Positions 49,331 to 62,690 of a stretch of DNA of 64,000 bases are shown here, in pieces. The stretch is from Ehretia macrophylla (Eukaryota; Streptophyta; Magnoliopsida; Boraginales; Ehretiaceae). The notes under the pieces were generated by a model. The model worked only from the letters and a program-made list of their open reading frames with translations, was not told the origin of the DNA and made no database searches. The number at the start of each line of letters is the position of its first letter. The first letter of the stretch is position 1. Where the stretch lies: assembly GCA_037974665.1 (NCBI GenBank), contig CM075770.1:1066501-1130500 (forward strand), written 5' to 3'. Made by a program: the position numbers and the translations under genes.

Positions 49331-50540
49331 CGAGAGCTTCTGTAGACTGCATCTACTTATACGTATACGCATACGAAGACACAAATACGTATGAAAGGTA
49401 ACGCCCCTAATCTGCGTGTATAATTCACACTAACACGTCACTGTTTTAGCTGCTTTGTTTAGATTTTGATCGAATTGATGAAAAATGTTCTGATTTATTA
49501 AGGAATTTTAATTGTTTAATTTTGAAATAATTGTGATTAATCAATTTATTTTACATTTTCCTTTCGTAATTAATTCGTGAAATGCTAATTAATTTATGTA
49601 GCTTAATGCTTAATGCCTTTGTAATTCAGATTGATCTCTTAATTTTGCAGTGCGTTTTTGTTCGTAAATCGTAAAGAGTGATTGATTTTGTTAATTTTTT
49701 TGCATTGGAAGACTCACATTACAGCTGAAAAACCTGAATTCAATACGTAAAAGCCATTTTTTCTCTTCAATTTTAGCCATATAAGTTCGTCGGATCTAGT
49801 TAATGCTTTCTGTGTCGGTAATTAAATATATTTGTGCAATTTCTTGTTTTACAAGGATTACTTGTGGACAGAATGTTATACTCGTTGTCACGTGTAGGAA
49901 GATTCTCTTGTACGTTTTCTGGATATTTCTTACTTGTTTAGTGATTATGCCTTCCGTTAATAATTGTCGGGAGCTGAATAGCTTCAATATCCGAGTGCAT
50001 TTTAGTGTTTTACAAGGATATTAAGAAGAATGGTAAGGACAAAACACATTTTGGCTATAGGAATCTGCTTACTTGTGGACAAAAATTATATCATAGTTGT
50101 TGCGTTAGGGATATTATCTCTTACATTTTTTTGTCAATTTGTGACTTGCATAGTGATCGTGCGTCCCCTTGATAGTTGTCGTGAGCTGAATGGCTTGCAT
50201 AGACGAATTGTGGTTTTACAGTTCTTTCCTTAGTCTCGATACTCACTTTCCCCATCTTAGATGTTGCAGAATGTAACGCAGAATATCTGATTGATATTGA
50301 TATCGTACTTATATGGTATTTTTAAGTACAAGAGGTTGAGCAATTTAATTTTCAGATGCATGTGTTGAGCAATAGTTTCTATGTCATGTGTTAAATCATT
50401 CTCTCTCTCCCCACACACATTCACAGGCTTTCATGCATGCCTAAACATATGAATTAGCTTCATGGATTTAAAATAACTCAATCTAGTCATTGCATCGCGT
50501 TGCAGTAAAAGCTAGTGTAGCTGAGGGCTTTTAAGATAAA
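49331..50540 (+). other. SEC22 leader exon and 5' UTR intron
   Basis: A donor GAAAG|GTAACG near 49398 and an acceptor GTTGCAG near 50505 suggest a leader intron of about 1.1 kb upstream of the ATG at 50541. The intron contains a diverged duplication of about 150 bp (49858-50014 and 50069-50221). Confidence 0.5.
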
Positions 50541-53181
50541 ATGGTGAAGCTGACTATGATTGCCCGTGTTACCGATGGCCTGCCGCTAGTAGAGGGACTT
50601 GATGACAGCCGTGATATGCCAGATGCTGATTTCTACAAGCAGCAAGTCAAGGCATTGTTCAAGAACCTCTCAAGGGGTCAGAATGAGCCTTCTAGGATGT
50701 CAATTGAAACTGGTCCTTACATATTTCAGTATCCTTTTGCAGTGGCATATGAATTTCTTGAAGCACATTTTCACCCTAATTGTAGCAAGCTAAACTGATT
50801 TTGAAGTCATAAACTATTATTCATTGATCAGTGTTGAAAATGTTTGACTGCTGGGTGGTCAATCTGGGTGTCTTCTTGATTATAACTGGCTTAACAAACA
50901 GTGAAAAGCTTTTGATTTTATCAATGCTAATATAATAATTTATCTATTTATTTTTGCCTCTAAAGAAGGTTCTGTCACTTGTATGTAATGCAGTTTACAT
51001 AAAATAATTGGATAGCAACAAGCAATAATCTTGGAAATTTCAAATCATGTTATTTGTGTGTTAAAATGCTCATTAAATGCACAACTCAGTAAAAGAGCTC
51101 AGATTGAATTTGTAGACATTTATGCTCCTTGGATTGATTCTTGGATATTGTCACATCAATAACCAAAATTCTGTATCCGGGAAAAGGAAAAACTGATAAC
51201 TACAGATCTTATCCAACTTTTCCTAGTCCATGATAAACTTTCATGCCGCATGTTGACATACATGTCTTCTGTGTTATTCAAATGTCTCTGAATTAATTTT
51301 ATGGGTTCATACACACCACATACACTATCTCCTAGAGTGACTCGTGTCTTCCCTTAGACATGAACTATTCAGGACATGCTACATGAACTATTCAAGATAT
51401 GCTTTTATTAAAACTGATCCTCTTTTTTAATTCAGGTTTCTTATATATTGAGTTGCACCTTTTGCTACTTGTCATCCTTAACTTTTCTTCTCAGTTATAT
51501 AATTGAAGGGCGTGTCTGTTATTTGACAATGTGTGATCGTGCTTATCCTAAGAAACTCGCTTTCCAGTACTTGGAAGACCTCAGAAATGAATTTGAGCGT
51601 GTGAATGGGAGTCAAATAGAAACTGCAGCTAGACCATATGCTTTTATTAAATTTGGTAAGATCCTGCTTTTCTCTCTCGTTTGGTTTTTAGTTGCTCATT
51701 TACAATATATCTTCTCTACTTCTTGTACATTAAATCATTAATCTTCTTTCTTCTTTCCTGAAGATACATTCATACAAAAAACGAAGAAATTGTACCAGGA
51801 CACAAGAACTCAACGCAATATAGCCAAGTTGAATGATGAACTTTATGAAGTTCACCAAATAATGACTCGCAATGTACAAGAAGTTCTTGGTGTTGGTGAA
51901 AAGCTTGACCGTAAGTTACTAGTCTGATATTTGTGTGAGCTATACTATTTTATATTTGTTTGAATTTGATTATGGTGAATTTAAGGCATAAAATATGATA
52001 TTTTTATATCCAAGTGCATCTTTCTGAATTATTGTTATAGAGATATTGGCAAGTTATGTATCTATCTCTACTAAAGTCGGATATTTTTAAACTTTATCCT
52101 CCTGGCACTTGAGTTTTCAAAGTGTCAGGAGTCTTGCTCGTGCGCATATGCGTACACCTATTTGGCTGGTGGTAGGAATAGTATGCTGTTAGTATTCTCT
52201 TATTGTTCACACATCATCATCATAAATTAACTTCACTTAATTTCCTTTCATTTTGCATCTCCCTTGCTGAGTGTATCTTGAGGTAAGCCATCTACATACA
52301 TATTATAATGTGTGTGTATATGTCTAGAAATCCACGTGTATGTACAGTTTTTACACTTGAGATCTTTAAATGATGCGACAATCTCACTTTTAGTCTCTCC
52401 AATTGACTTAGTTCTGGTCACGTGTTCTGCATCTAATGGAATAGATGACATTATACAATTGTTGCTGGAGAGCAGGACATAGTTGATTGTATGTGTTATA
52501 ATCATGGATTCTTATCCAATTATTGGTCCTACTCCTTTTCTTTTCATATGGTTTAAACATTATAGTCTTGTCATATTGTCCTGCTTGATTAGTAGATTGT
52601 TCATACTTCATACATTAAATTTTGCAGAGGTCAGTCAGATGTCTAGCCGCTTGACCTCGGAATCTCGCATTTATGCTGATAAAGCAAAAGATTTGAATCG
52701 TCAGGTTAGTGTATTTGGATATTCTAATTTCATTTCCAAATTCTCTACTGTTAAAAGATCTTTGTTTTTTTGTCTACATCGTTTTGGTTTGCTCTCTGCT
52801 AATGGTTTTCGGTGGATCTACAAGGATGTTAATGCTGATGTACTATGAAAATAACATGCGTTTGTTGAAATTATCTATTTGTTTAGCCGGTAGTGGATTT
52901 TCTTAATCAATTGAAAGTATTTTTTTCCGAGGATTTCTCACCAGGACTTGGTTCTATGATCCAGATGCTAGCATGCGCGGTTTTTGTTGTTTGTTAACTC
53001 CTGAGAAGTGTCTCCAGTTTTTCAGATGATTATTGATTTATAGTATAAATCATCATATTTCTCTATACATATTGATACTGTCGTCTTCGAAATGTAGGCT
53101 TTGATTCGGAAGTGGGCTCCTGTTGCCATTGTCCTTGGAGTTGTTATTCTCCTCTTCTGGGTCAAGAACAAGATTTGGTGA
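50541..53181 (+). CDS. SEC22: R-SNARE SEC22 (vesicle transport protein)
   Basis: Longin-type R-SNARE for ER-Golgi vesicle fusion, anchored in the ER/Golgi membrane. Five exons: 50541-50728, 51495-51655, 51764-51910, 52628-52704 and 53098-53181. Total is 657 nt, 218 residues, the usual plant length. The longin domain starts MVKLTMIARVTDGLPLVEGL and ends with YAFIKFDTFIQKTKKLYQD. The SNARE helix contains LNDELYEVHQIMTRNVQEVL GVGEKLDQVSQMSSRLT. The C-terminal anchor is WAPVAIVLGVVILLFWVKNK IW. Phase is conserved through CA|T, G|AT, C|AG and a phase-0 junction. It appears intact. Confidence 0.96.
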
Positions 53182-54179
53182 TGCTGTTATCCATGTGATT
53201 ATCTGTTTGCGTCACTAGGGCGCTGTTGGTACTTGGCTATCAGCGAATACCTAATTCGTGTGCCCAATTCACACGAAGAACCCGCATTGGTCACCAAGTT
53301 TTGTTCTTCGGGAGTCCATTATATACTGTTTTCCTCAAAGATTGGACAAACCAAGCCAACTTGAAACTCAGACACTGATTAAGAGAAAGTGATGTAGACA
53401 AGTATGGGAAGGCTCATTACTTTGTTGGGCTTATATGTAGTTTCCATTTATTATATGTATATGTCCAAGCGTATTTTATGCTGTCTGATTTGAGTCGCAA
53501 AGAGAGACTGCAAGTGATGCAGAACTACACATTCCACAATTGATGGAACAGAAAACAATTACGTCTGGTATAATTACTTCACCAGCAGTGATTTGCCTCA
53601 TAACTTCTTCATATGCAGGATTAGACGGGAACGCGTAGAGTTCAGTGTGGTACAATTATGATTACGATTACTTTACTAGTATTGATCTCCCTTGGTAACT
53701 TTATATGTAAGATTAGGATGTCAAAAGTTGAAATGAGCTCTGGCATGAAATTCGACTCTCGCTTAGTCCTTCAATTCTGTTTTGCATAATTAGTTCACAT
53801 CACAACCAGTGATCTCCCGTTATATTCAGGATTGCATAATTACTTCACTACTAGTAACGTCGCTCATAACGTTATATTCAGAATTAGGAGGGCAACAGTT
53901 GAAACGAGTTCTAGCATGAGATTCCACTGTCACTTAGTCCTTGAAATTCGTGATGTTCTCCCAGTTCATCGTTATATGCTCTAAAATCAACATTGAAATT
54001 CGCGAGACTTGTGTTGTTGTATGCACAAGTTTAACGGTAAAGGTTAAAATCGTGGTAAAAACTGCAGCCTCATAAAACCTTAACCTTACCATTTTGGTTT
54101 TACAAACTCACAAGAGCTTTACATATCATTGTGACAATAAACTAGGAAACATGTCAAAGTTCTGTGCACGAAAACGAGG
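53182..54179. other. Convergent 3' regions of SEC22 and KAS II
   Basis: The two genes converge here. About 53568-53953 holds several degenerate copies of a block containing 'CATAATTACTTCAC..AGTGATCTCCC..TATATTCAGGATTAG', i.e. an old tandem duplication. No gene recognised. Confidence 0.45.
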
Positions 54180-57100
54180 TCATTCATCCTTGTATGGGGC
54201 AAATAGAATAGACGAATTGTGTCCTCCGAAGCCAAATGAGTTAGAGAGTGCAACCTTTATGCCCAACTTCTCCTTTTTGGATCCTGCGAGCACGTTCATA
54301 TCCTGATTCATACACATGTTCAGCGTTAGCATGTTGCCTGTTCTCGAAAAACACTTGCATGTAGGAATTTGTGCACATCTGGTCCATGTCGATGCAGCAA
54401 TCAAGCTAAGTTCATTGTTTATCGTGATATCAGATATTATACACTTTAAGCAAACATGAAACGTACCACGCCTTCTTCTGGGTTTTCAAGATTGATGTTT
54501 GGGTGGATCCATCCTGTCTGTATTGCCTACATGAAAATCCAAATTTTGTACATGTCCGAATATGAGAAGCGAACAACTGAGGGTAAAGATGCACGGTCAC
54601 AGAAAAATGCTGCACAGGTAACAAGGTCTTTGTACGAGCAACAGAGCTATATATACGAGGTTGCTTCATAGCCATAGTAATTTATACCCAGTTTTCTACT
54701 AACTGGTCAAACTCAGGAAAAAAGTACACCTAATTTGGATTTTTGAGACTAGTAACTAATCTGTTTCATAACTGTTGTTTCAAAGCTGATCTTATTCACT
54801 TGACAAGAACAATTATTTTCTGAGTTCACTATTACATCAACTGATCAAACTCATGTTTCTATGATGAATTAGATCCCTTAAATGCTACTAGGTAACAACC
54901 TCTTCGTATTTTCTCTAATGTAATAAGAGGGGTCATAAGTCTATCCACTTGTGATATTTCAACTCTTGAAGCTAACTCCTCCATGTGAAGTCAGAACATT
55001 GCAACTATTAATGCTCTGGGCATCGGTTTCTTCTACACACCAAGTCATTAGCATCATATGCTAACTTCAACAGATGTTATGTACAATTTCTTTCATTTCA
55101 CTTCATCACCCTAGGTTCGACTATCAGGCTATTTAAACTTACAATGTTGACCCCATTCAATGTTTTCGACATCCTTCTTCATTTGTAAAAGGAAAAAGAA
55201 AAAAAGAAAAAAAGAACACTTAGAACATCAGAATGTAATATACATACCCAGCATCAAGAAATCTCTCCGACTCTTTTTCCACTACAAAATGCTGACAAAC
55301 AGATTCTACGACTTTTTATCTTTTAGCGTCAAGGGCATCAATCTTTTTAGGAAGCGTCATGGTGCTTTTAGTAGTTTTTGTGCAACTACAAAGCAGAACA
55401 GCAGTGGTACATTTCGAAATGTCATGCAAGCAGTTGATCTAGAAAGCATGTCAAAATCAACTTGAAGCGATTATAAACTTTTAGACCGTAAAAGAAAAAT
55501 GAAACATGAAAAGTCTAAATACCTTAACAGTTGCAACAGCTTCCACAGCACCAGCTGCTCCTAGTAGGTGACCAATCATGGATTTTGTAGAATTTATTTT
55601 CAGCTGAACGAATTATAAAATCAGATTAAGCAACTGAGGGATTTGACTATGAGAAAGATGAGAAGCTTCTGAAAATGACCTCAGGATTCTGCCCGAAACA
55701 ATGGATAATAGCTTGGTATTCTTTCAGGTCATCAGCTGGAGTGGACGTAGCATGAGCATTTATGTAATTTACATCTTCTCTGTCCACACCAGACTGAGCC
55801 AAGGCCTTCTCCATGCAGAGAATCATTCCAGTTCCTAATTTATAATACAAATTAGGGCCATGAGTAAGTATCTGCCCGAGTCATACTTAACACAAACAGT
55901 AGAAATAAATCATTATTAGATTTCTCATTTATCGGAGACATGTTGCTCACATGCCTAAATCCAAAATATGAATAATCAGCAAGTGATGAAAACATGAACA
56001 CTACACTTGATTTCAAGAATGTGAATAGAAGACCATAAGCTCACAAACGTTTTCTTGACTTAAAATACTAGAACGTCTGTATGTTTGTAAGCATATGGTT
56101 CTGACACGATTCCAGACAAAATGAAATCGTATGAAATTATAAATAAATGTAACAGAATGTTTTGAAAAGACAGCAGCTTACCATCTGGATGTGGCGCAGT
56201 CATGTGATAAGCATCGCAGGTGAAGCTTCCACCAAGAAATTCAGCATAGATTTTTGCACCTCTTTTCTGTTATTTCAATAACGAAGAGAATCATTTTTAG
56301 CTAAAAGAACCAATACCATATAAGTTACACTCTTGAGCAACAATCACTTTGTGAAATGCATATAGCTGATTGAGGCGAGTCATGCCTTAGCATGTTCTAA
56401 TTCTTCTAGAAGTAGTATGCCAGCTCCTTCTCCCATAACAAATCCATCGCGATTCTGAGCCATGAAAAAGTCAATTGCAATTTAAGCATAACTTTAACAG
56501 GAAGACAAAAGGCTAAATGGAGTAGAAAAAGCTTCAGGGTTTGAGACTATTAAGATGTCAATTTTTTGTCATATAAACATTAGTTTTTTCATATTCCCAG
56601 AGTTCTTTGAATCATCTTACATTAAGCTATATAACAAACACACTGGAAGCAGTCATATTATGTTAATTCAATAGAAGAATGGATTGGTTTAAGTGTTTTA
56701 GCTTTTTCCCTAAAACCTACTCTTTAAATTTCTGATAATAGTGCTTCAATTTTATCTTCCAACCGTTACCTTCAAAGAAATTTTACTTGAATTAAGATAA
56801 TAGGCTATTCAATGAGAAAAGTTAGTGAGACATATATTTTGCTAATACATGTATTTGCCATTCTAGCAATGTCACTAATTAGAAGAGTAAAATAACTAAA
56901 AGTAAATAATTTATGCATCCTGATGACTCACACAAAGAATTCCAGGCAGTCGTCCATCAAGACATGATGGTCACCTCATAATATCAGTAAGTATTATGTA
57001 CACTAGTAGCAAACCATTGAAACTTAGACGAAAAAAAATTATACATACAACAAAGGGGTCGAGCAATACTTTTCTATCTCCTTATTTTACCTTATGGGAT

Positions 57101-60100
57101 ATGTCAAACCCAAAGGAGCAGAGTGGGATTTCCAAACATCACTAAGGCTTTCTCTAAATAATTAATTGACATCACTGTACTAGATAATTTGTACTCTAAA
57201 TCATAGTTTCCGTAATCGTACGATTCATATTCGATTTGATTTAGGTAAAAAACGATTCGAATCAGTTAGTGAATCGTTAATTAAGATGAATCGGTAAGCG
57301 AATCGGAGTGAATCATGGTGAATCGTGCGATTCACGATTCGAATCAAACCAAAAAAAACCCAAAAGTCCCAAAAAAAAAAAAAAAGAGAACCCACTTCAA
57401 TTTTTTTTTCAAGCAATATACAATTAGCCCATTATTAAAAAACATTAACAAACAAAATAAAAAGAAAAACCCATTCAGATTTAACATCAATTTTTAACTA
57501 TCGTTTTATGTCTTTATTGAGTGGGATGCTTTTTTTGTCTTTATTGTCTTAATGTTTGTCTTTATTGAGTGTTTTTATTGCTTCTTTTATGGTTTTGGCA
57601 GCAACAACTTGGCATTATTAACATATTCTTGTCTTTACAAATAAGTTACAATTAATTTTCTTATAAACTAAACTACTAAAGGCTAAATAATAAACATTGT
57701 CTTATAATATCTAATTGGTTCGGTTGCTAGAAACAAGTAAACAACCTAGAAAAGTAACAAAAAATATATCGAATAAATAATTTTAATTCAAAATTGCTAA
57801 TGGAAACATAATATATCAAATATCATCTCGTTTTAAATTTATGACCGAATCGATACGATTCACGATTTAAAAAAAATGAGATTTCGATTCACAATACGGT
57901 TCACGATTCACAAACTATGCTCTAAATCCCTTGAACTTTGGAAAAATCTTCTGAAAGTTGAAAATCTTTTGGATACGTCTTTTACGATTGCATAGAACAT
58001 AAGACTAAGGGAACCAGTGGAAGTACATAAGTTAGAGAAAAGCATTCTAATGTGTTATTTTTAAGAAATTCACCTTTGCCATAGCATCCATGTGGAATTG
58101 GCCGTGAGTTATTTTTAAAGAAGATGTGACATTATGAGTAAGCTGCTTATGTATTTGTATATTATTTTTTGGTTTACAGATTATGCTGCACAAAAAATTA
58201 AGCTCACATTATTGACTAGAATTTCTATTCTGTTTAACTAAAGCTTGACTCACTATATGAAGGAAAGAAGTTTTAATGCAATACCACATCCCAAGGACAT
58301 GAAGCTTTAGTTGGTTCACCATTCCTCTGTGACAGGGCTCTACACGCAACAAAGCCTCCCACTCCTGCAATAAACTGATATAGATTAAGCATCTGGACTT
58401 AATGTCATTATACAAATAGATGGAGTCACATCCATACTAAGATCATATCTGACCTATAGGAATGATTGCTGCATCCGAGCCACCACAAAGCATCATATGC
58501 TGCATGCACGCACAGGATAGAAAGAAACACTTAAAACAGCAATACCTTTCAAACATGATAAGAACTGTGAGCTAGCCTAAAGTAAGAAGAGCTCATTTAG
58601 CTACTTACTGTTTCACCTCTTATAATATGATTTGCTGCATTTAGTATACAGAAGTTACTTGTTGCACAGGCTGTAGAGATGGAGTAGTTTGGACCCATCC
58701 ATCCCTGCAATTTAGAGATCAGAGGACAGCTAAGGGGTTGCATCAGCAGTTTTCAAGCTGCCATAATCTATCCAAATCGGTTATAGTAATCAACTTAAAC
58801 TTACCAAATCCATAGCAAGCATGGCAGATCCATTATTGGTTGTGGCATAAGGCACGCAGAAGGGATTTATCTTCTTATGTGATACCCGCAAAGCTTCTAT
58901 ACCGTCATTGATGATCTGTTCAAAGTACAGTCAATACAGCATAGGAACTGAGGCAGCATAGATGTGAAAAAATGAAACAGGTACTAACTGAAATTGCATG
59001 CTAAAATGATTTTTGTCTTTCATCCCATGTCCTTAAGTGGCTGAGCACTCAATTTAGATTTGACTGAGTTTCTTCTAATGGGTCTACGGTCTACAAGAGT
59101 TCGATTAGACAGCCAAGTAAGAGCTTGCATTTTTTGGATTCAGAAGGTGCTCAACTCAGAAGCTGTACATGATGATATATGTAAGTTTCAGGAGTTACCT
59201 TCATTCCTCCGAGAGCAGAGCCTATCAAAACCCCACATTTGGCCTTGTCTAAATCTGCCATTATATCATCCGTAACCCCACCATCCGCCAATGCTTTCTT
59301 TCCAGCAGTGAGTGAGTAAAGCGTAAACTTATCTGCCCTCTTGCATAGTTTTGGTGCAACCCACCTATCAGCTGATAAATTTTTTACTTCCCCAGCAATT
59401 CTCTGTAACAGATTATGTGTTATTACTTTACAACATTTACAAGTTAATACATACAACCGTTTTGAAAAATTCAAAAAGAACTAGTTATTACAATCAAAAC
59501 AAAGGCCAAGAAAGATATACTGTGGGGAAGTCAGCACAGTCAAAAGCCTCGATTTCACTTATTCCACTAACACCTTCAAGAAGATTACTGTAGAATACAT
59601 CGGCATCATGACCAATGGGGGATACTACACCAACTCCTGTGACCACAATCCTCCTTGTGATAGATTTCTTCTTTGTTTTAGCTTCCTTAACAGGTAGCAC
59701 GGCAACCTCCATGGTTTTGCCTATGCCAAAGAATACATTGGCCTAAAAAATCAGGACTTGGAAGGTAATATGATGGTACTATATTTGTCAGCAATGTCCA
59801 CAAGGCATAAATATTGAATTTCAATAAAACCTTACAACAGCTAAAAAAGTAACACACAGCAACATTACAATTAATTTGTGTTAACCCTTAGGAGTAGTTC
59901 AACTAGTCAGGCATTGGGTGTGCTCCCCAGAGGCACTTCGAGTCCTCTTAGGCCACTGGCGGTTTTTACCCAACGGTTAACTTCAGGGCCTCGGGATTAG
60001 TCAGGCAAAGCCCTAATACCCACGGCTTTGAAAAAAACAATTAATTTTGTGAAACTTTACTATCAACATTTGTATTCATTCTAAAAAATATAAGTTCATC

Positions 60101-60907
60101 AAATCTGCGGAAACTCCAACTCTAGCAGTCGCCTTAATAGTTTATTCCCAGTAAGGCCTAAATGCTCAAGTATATGACCTTTTCATGCACATGTTTATAT
60201 ACCTTATACAGCCACTAAATTTACCAAATCCACACACCTACTTTTTAGAATGTCAAGAAACACTTAACTGGCCAACATCACTTGTTTAAGAATGGATACA
60301 AATCACAAACCTCAGAAGTGTGAGAGCTAAAAGGAACTGCTCTCAGCTCACAATAAAAACATGAACAAAGATCAACAATAATCAGCTAAAGCTTCAAAAT
60401 TCCTCAAAAATTACAAGATACCCACAATTTTTACTCACTTGAAACATGCATAACTCAGATCAACGAGGTCAACATCAATAGATAAACCATTAAGACAAAG
60501 ATTGATGAGTTATTACCACCATGAGCAGCCCTAATCATCCTTCTTCGTTTTTGAGTCATCGATATGGTCTTGGACCCGAAAAATGACGGTGCATTCTCAC
60601 CAAACAAGGCCAAAGAAGAAGATAATCCCTTTGAATTGTAGTATTCTTCACAGGGCTCAAAAGCAATGTAGGAGCTCCTGAAATTGTGGAGTCCAGAGCC
60701 ACACCATGATGACACCAAGCCATCATTATTAACATCCCTGTTGCTACAGTTAGCCTCCACTTTTCTTCTTCTTGCAGACCTACTAAGCCTCCTTGAAGGC
60801 TGCAAAACTGGTGATGGCTTTGAAAATTGGTCTCTTTCACATGCCACAGACATGCATGCTGCAACCAACCATGTGCAGACTGGAGAGGCAACAGAGGAAG
60901 CCACCAT
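54180..60907 (-). CDS. KASII: Plastid 3-oxoacyl-ACP synthase II (KAS II / FAB1)
   Basis: Condensing enzyme that elongates C16:0-ACP to C18:0-ACP in plastids. Thirteen minus-strand exons: 60517-60907, 59521-59720, 59199-59402, 58805-58915, 58609-58704, 58454-58499, 58285-58364, 56386-56454, 56182-56266, 55680-55834, 55523-55603, 54467-54526 and 54180-54302. They total 567 codons (566 residues). The N-terminus [20 protein letters not shown] is the KAS II transit-peptide start, with a Ser/Arg-rich leader to about residue 130. The core opens [20 protein letters not shown]. The active-site Cys315 lies in [11 protein letters not shown], His455 in [11 protein letters not shown], and Lys486 with His491 in [15 protein letters not shown]. 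It ends [21 protein letters not shown]. Phase holds throughout. The intron after exon 8 uses a GC donor. KAS I is excluded by the N-terminus and by [15 protein letters not shown]. Confidence 0.95.
57202..57919. mobile_element. hAT-type MITE in a KAS II intron, 8-bp TSD
   Basis: 718 bp between CTCTAAAT at 57194-57201 and the same 8-mer at 57920-57927. The ends are CATAGTTTCCGTAATCG and the complement of CACAAACTATG, so a short inverted repeat CATAGTTT. Both subterminal regions are packed with GATTCAC/GAATCG motifs in alternating orientation. An 8-bp duplication is the hAT signature. No transposase was seen. It lies in the 1.8-kb intron between exons 58285-58364 and 56386-56454. Confidence 0.75.
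59881..60037 (+). mobile_element. tRNA-derived SINE in KAS II intron 1
   Basis: About 157 bp with pol III-like boxes: TAGTTCAACTAGTCAGG resembles an A box and CACTTCGAGTCC a B box (consensus GGTTCGANTCC). It ends in a short A run. It is flanked by CAATTAATTTGTG (59868-59880) and CAATTAATTTTGTG (60038-60051), a target duplication that differs by one T. It is inserted antisense to KAS II in its first intron. Confidence 0.75.
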
Positions 60908-62690
60908 TTGATCAAACTATGCAAATTCACCAATAAAGATCAAAACTTTACAACAAATTACAGTGACCCAGAAAAGACTTACGAAGAAAATTCAAGGAAA
61001 GAATCTGAAAAGGGTTTTTGATTAAAAAAGAGTTGAGAAATGAAGAGAAGCTATCATATATTTGAAGAGCAGTTTAAAGTTACATAGAAACTGAACTGTT
61101 TGTGTTGTTGTCTGCTGGAAATATGCAAATCTGAGTGTGCAGTCAGCTGAGTGAGATAAAAAAAATGAGGAGAGATGAGTATAAAAAGAGCAAAAAGAGT
61201 TGCATATTATCACAAGATGGCTCTTTCGTGCTTGACCAAAAAAAAGAAAAAGAGATGGTTCTTTTGTGGGAAAGGTTAGGTTTTGTTTAGTGGTACTAAA
61301 ATTATATAATTTAATATTTATATATAGAAAAAAATTTAATAAAAGTTAAATTATTTTTTTAATTTAAAAATATTTTTAAAATACATATATTTTTAAAAAA
61401 AATTGAGGTGAACGGGAGTTATAGTCCCGGCTTGTCATATTGTGCATCCATCCCTAGTTGTGGATTTAGCTTCTCGTATGAAAAAATACTTACAAACTAT
61501 AATTGTTTTAAAAAAATCATTGGCATGTCTTTGCTCACACGCCATAGACATGCTCTTTGGCACTTCCCTTCTCTCATAGTACATAAAATTAGGAGGGAGA
61601 TTTAATAGTTATAAATTGTTTAGGCTGTTTCATTATAATTGTATTATTAACTTATTATCACTAAATATTTCTCATGATGTTATATTATTACATGGGGATT
61701 TAAGTTTTTTGTTTGGAACCCACAAGCCAAAGACATGTCCTATCATTTGCAAGCGTTTTCCTTCTCTCATAATTTATAAAATTATAAGATATCTAATAAT
61801 TATAAAATATCTCTAAATGTTTCGTTATAATTATATTATTAATTTATTAATATTAAAAAAAAATTCGTAACATTATGTTACTATGTAGGATCTAAAACTC
61901 AACTTGTAGGCTAACCTCTAAGGCCGCCTCTAACTTGTAGGCTAACCTCTAAGGCCAATAGTAATAGCATTTTCTAAGTGCACTTGTGAAAAATTTAATG
62001 AATTTTACTTTGGACATGTGATTAATTAGATGAACTTGGACTATGAGAGTTATGTTTTTGTTTTGGCGTTTTATTGATTTGGTTTGGTACAATGAATTTT
62101 AGTTAACCAAGGACACCAACTGTAAAAATACATATCATTATTTTCCACAAAAAAAAAAAAATGTCTCTCTCTTTTCTAAAATTTCGTGAATTATTAGTTT
62201 GCCGATTTGAATAATCTAAACGCCTTCTTCTAGATTTCAAATTTAAAAAAAATTTACCACGCAAAAAATGTAAAATAATAGGTAAAAAAACAACCATTGT
62301 ACAAGAAAAATAGAAAGTAAAACTAGGCAAAGTCACAATATGTACGTAATAATGAGGTAGTTTTATTTTTTTATTTTTATGACGAGTAATTTTTTTTAGG
62401 TATTTTGATTAGTAATTTTAGTATTGGTATAGTATAGGTTTTGTTAAGGTAGAAATTTTGAATTTAGTAAGGTGTTAGAGTAAGCTTTTTAAATCAGTAC
62501 ACATAAGCAACAAGCGAAAGAGGTTGTTATTTATGTAAGTATTTCGATACTTAAATTAATAAGAATTGTCTTAAACATGATATAAATAGGATTCGTTACC
62601 TCCTTAGACAAATATGGTAGCTATTTATATCTGTTCAGAATATTATGTTTCTGAATTTTTTAAAATTATGTCAATATTTTATTATTAGTC
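60908..62690. other. KAS II upstream region and AT-rich intergenic
   Basis: The KAS II promoter and leader lie in the first few hundred bases. Beyond that no gene is seen. Degenerate direct repeats include a 25-bp unit AACTTGTAGGCTAACCTCTA at 61901-61925 and 61932-61956, and a diverged duplication of about 190 bp around CCTTCTCTCATA (61566 and 61750). Confidence 0.4.

Noticed and set aside
60556-60933. 125-codon minus-strand ORF overlapping KAS II exon 1
   Set aside because: It is a different frame of the same exon; only the frame from 60907 gives the KAS II transit peptide and splices in phase.
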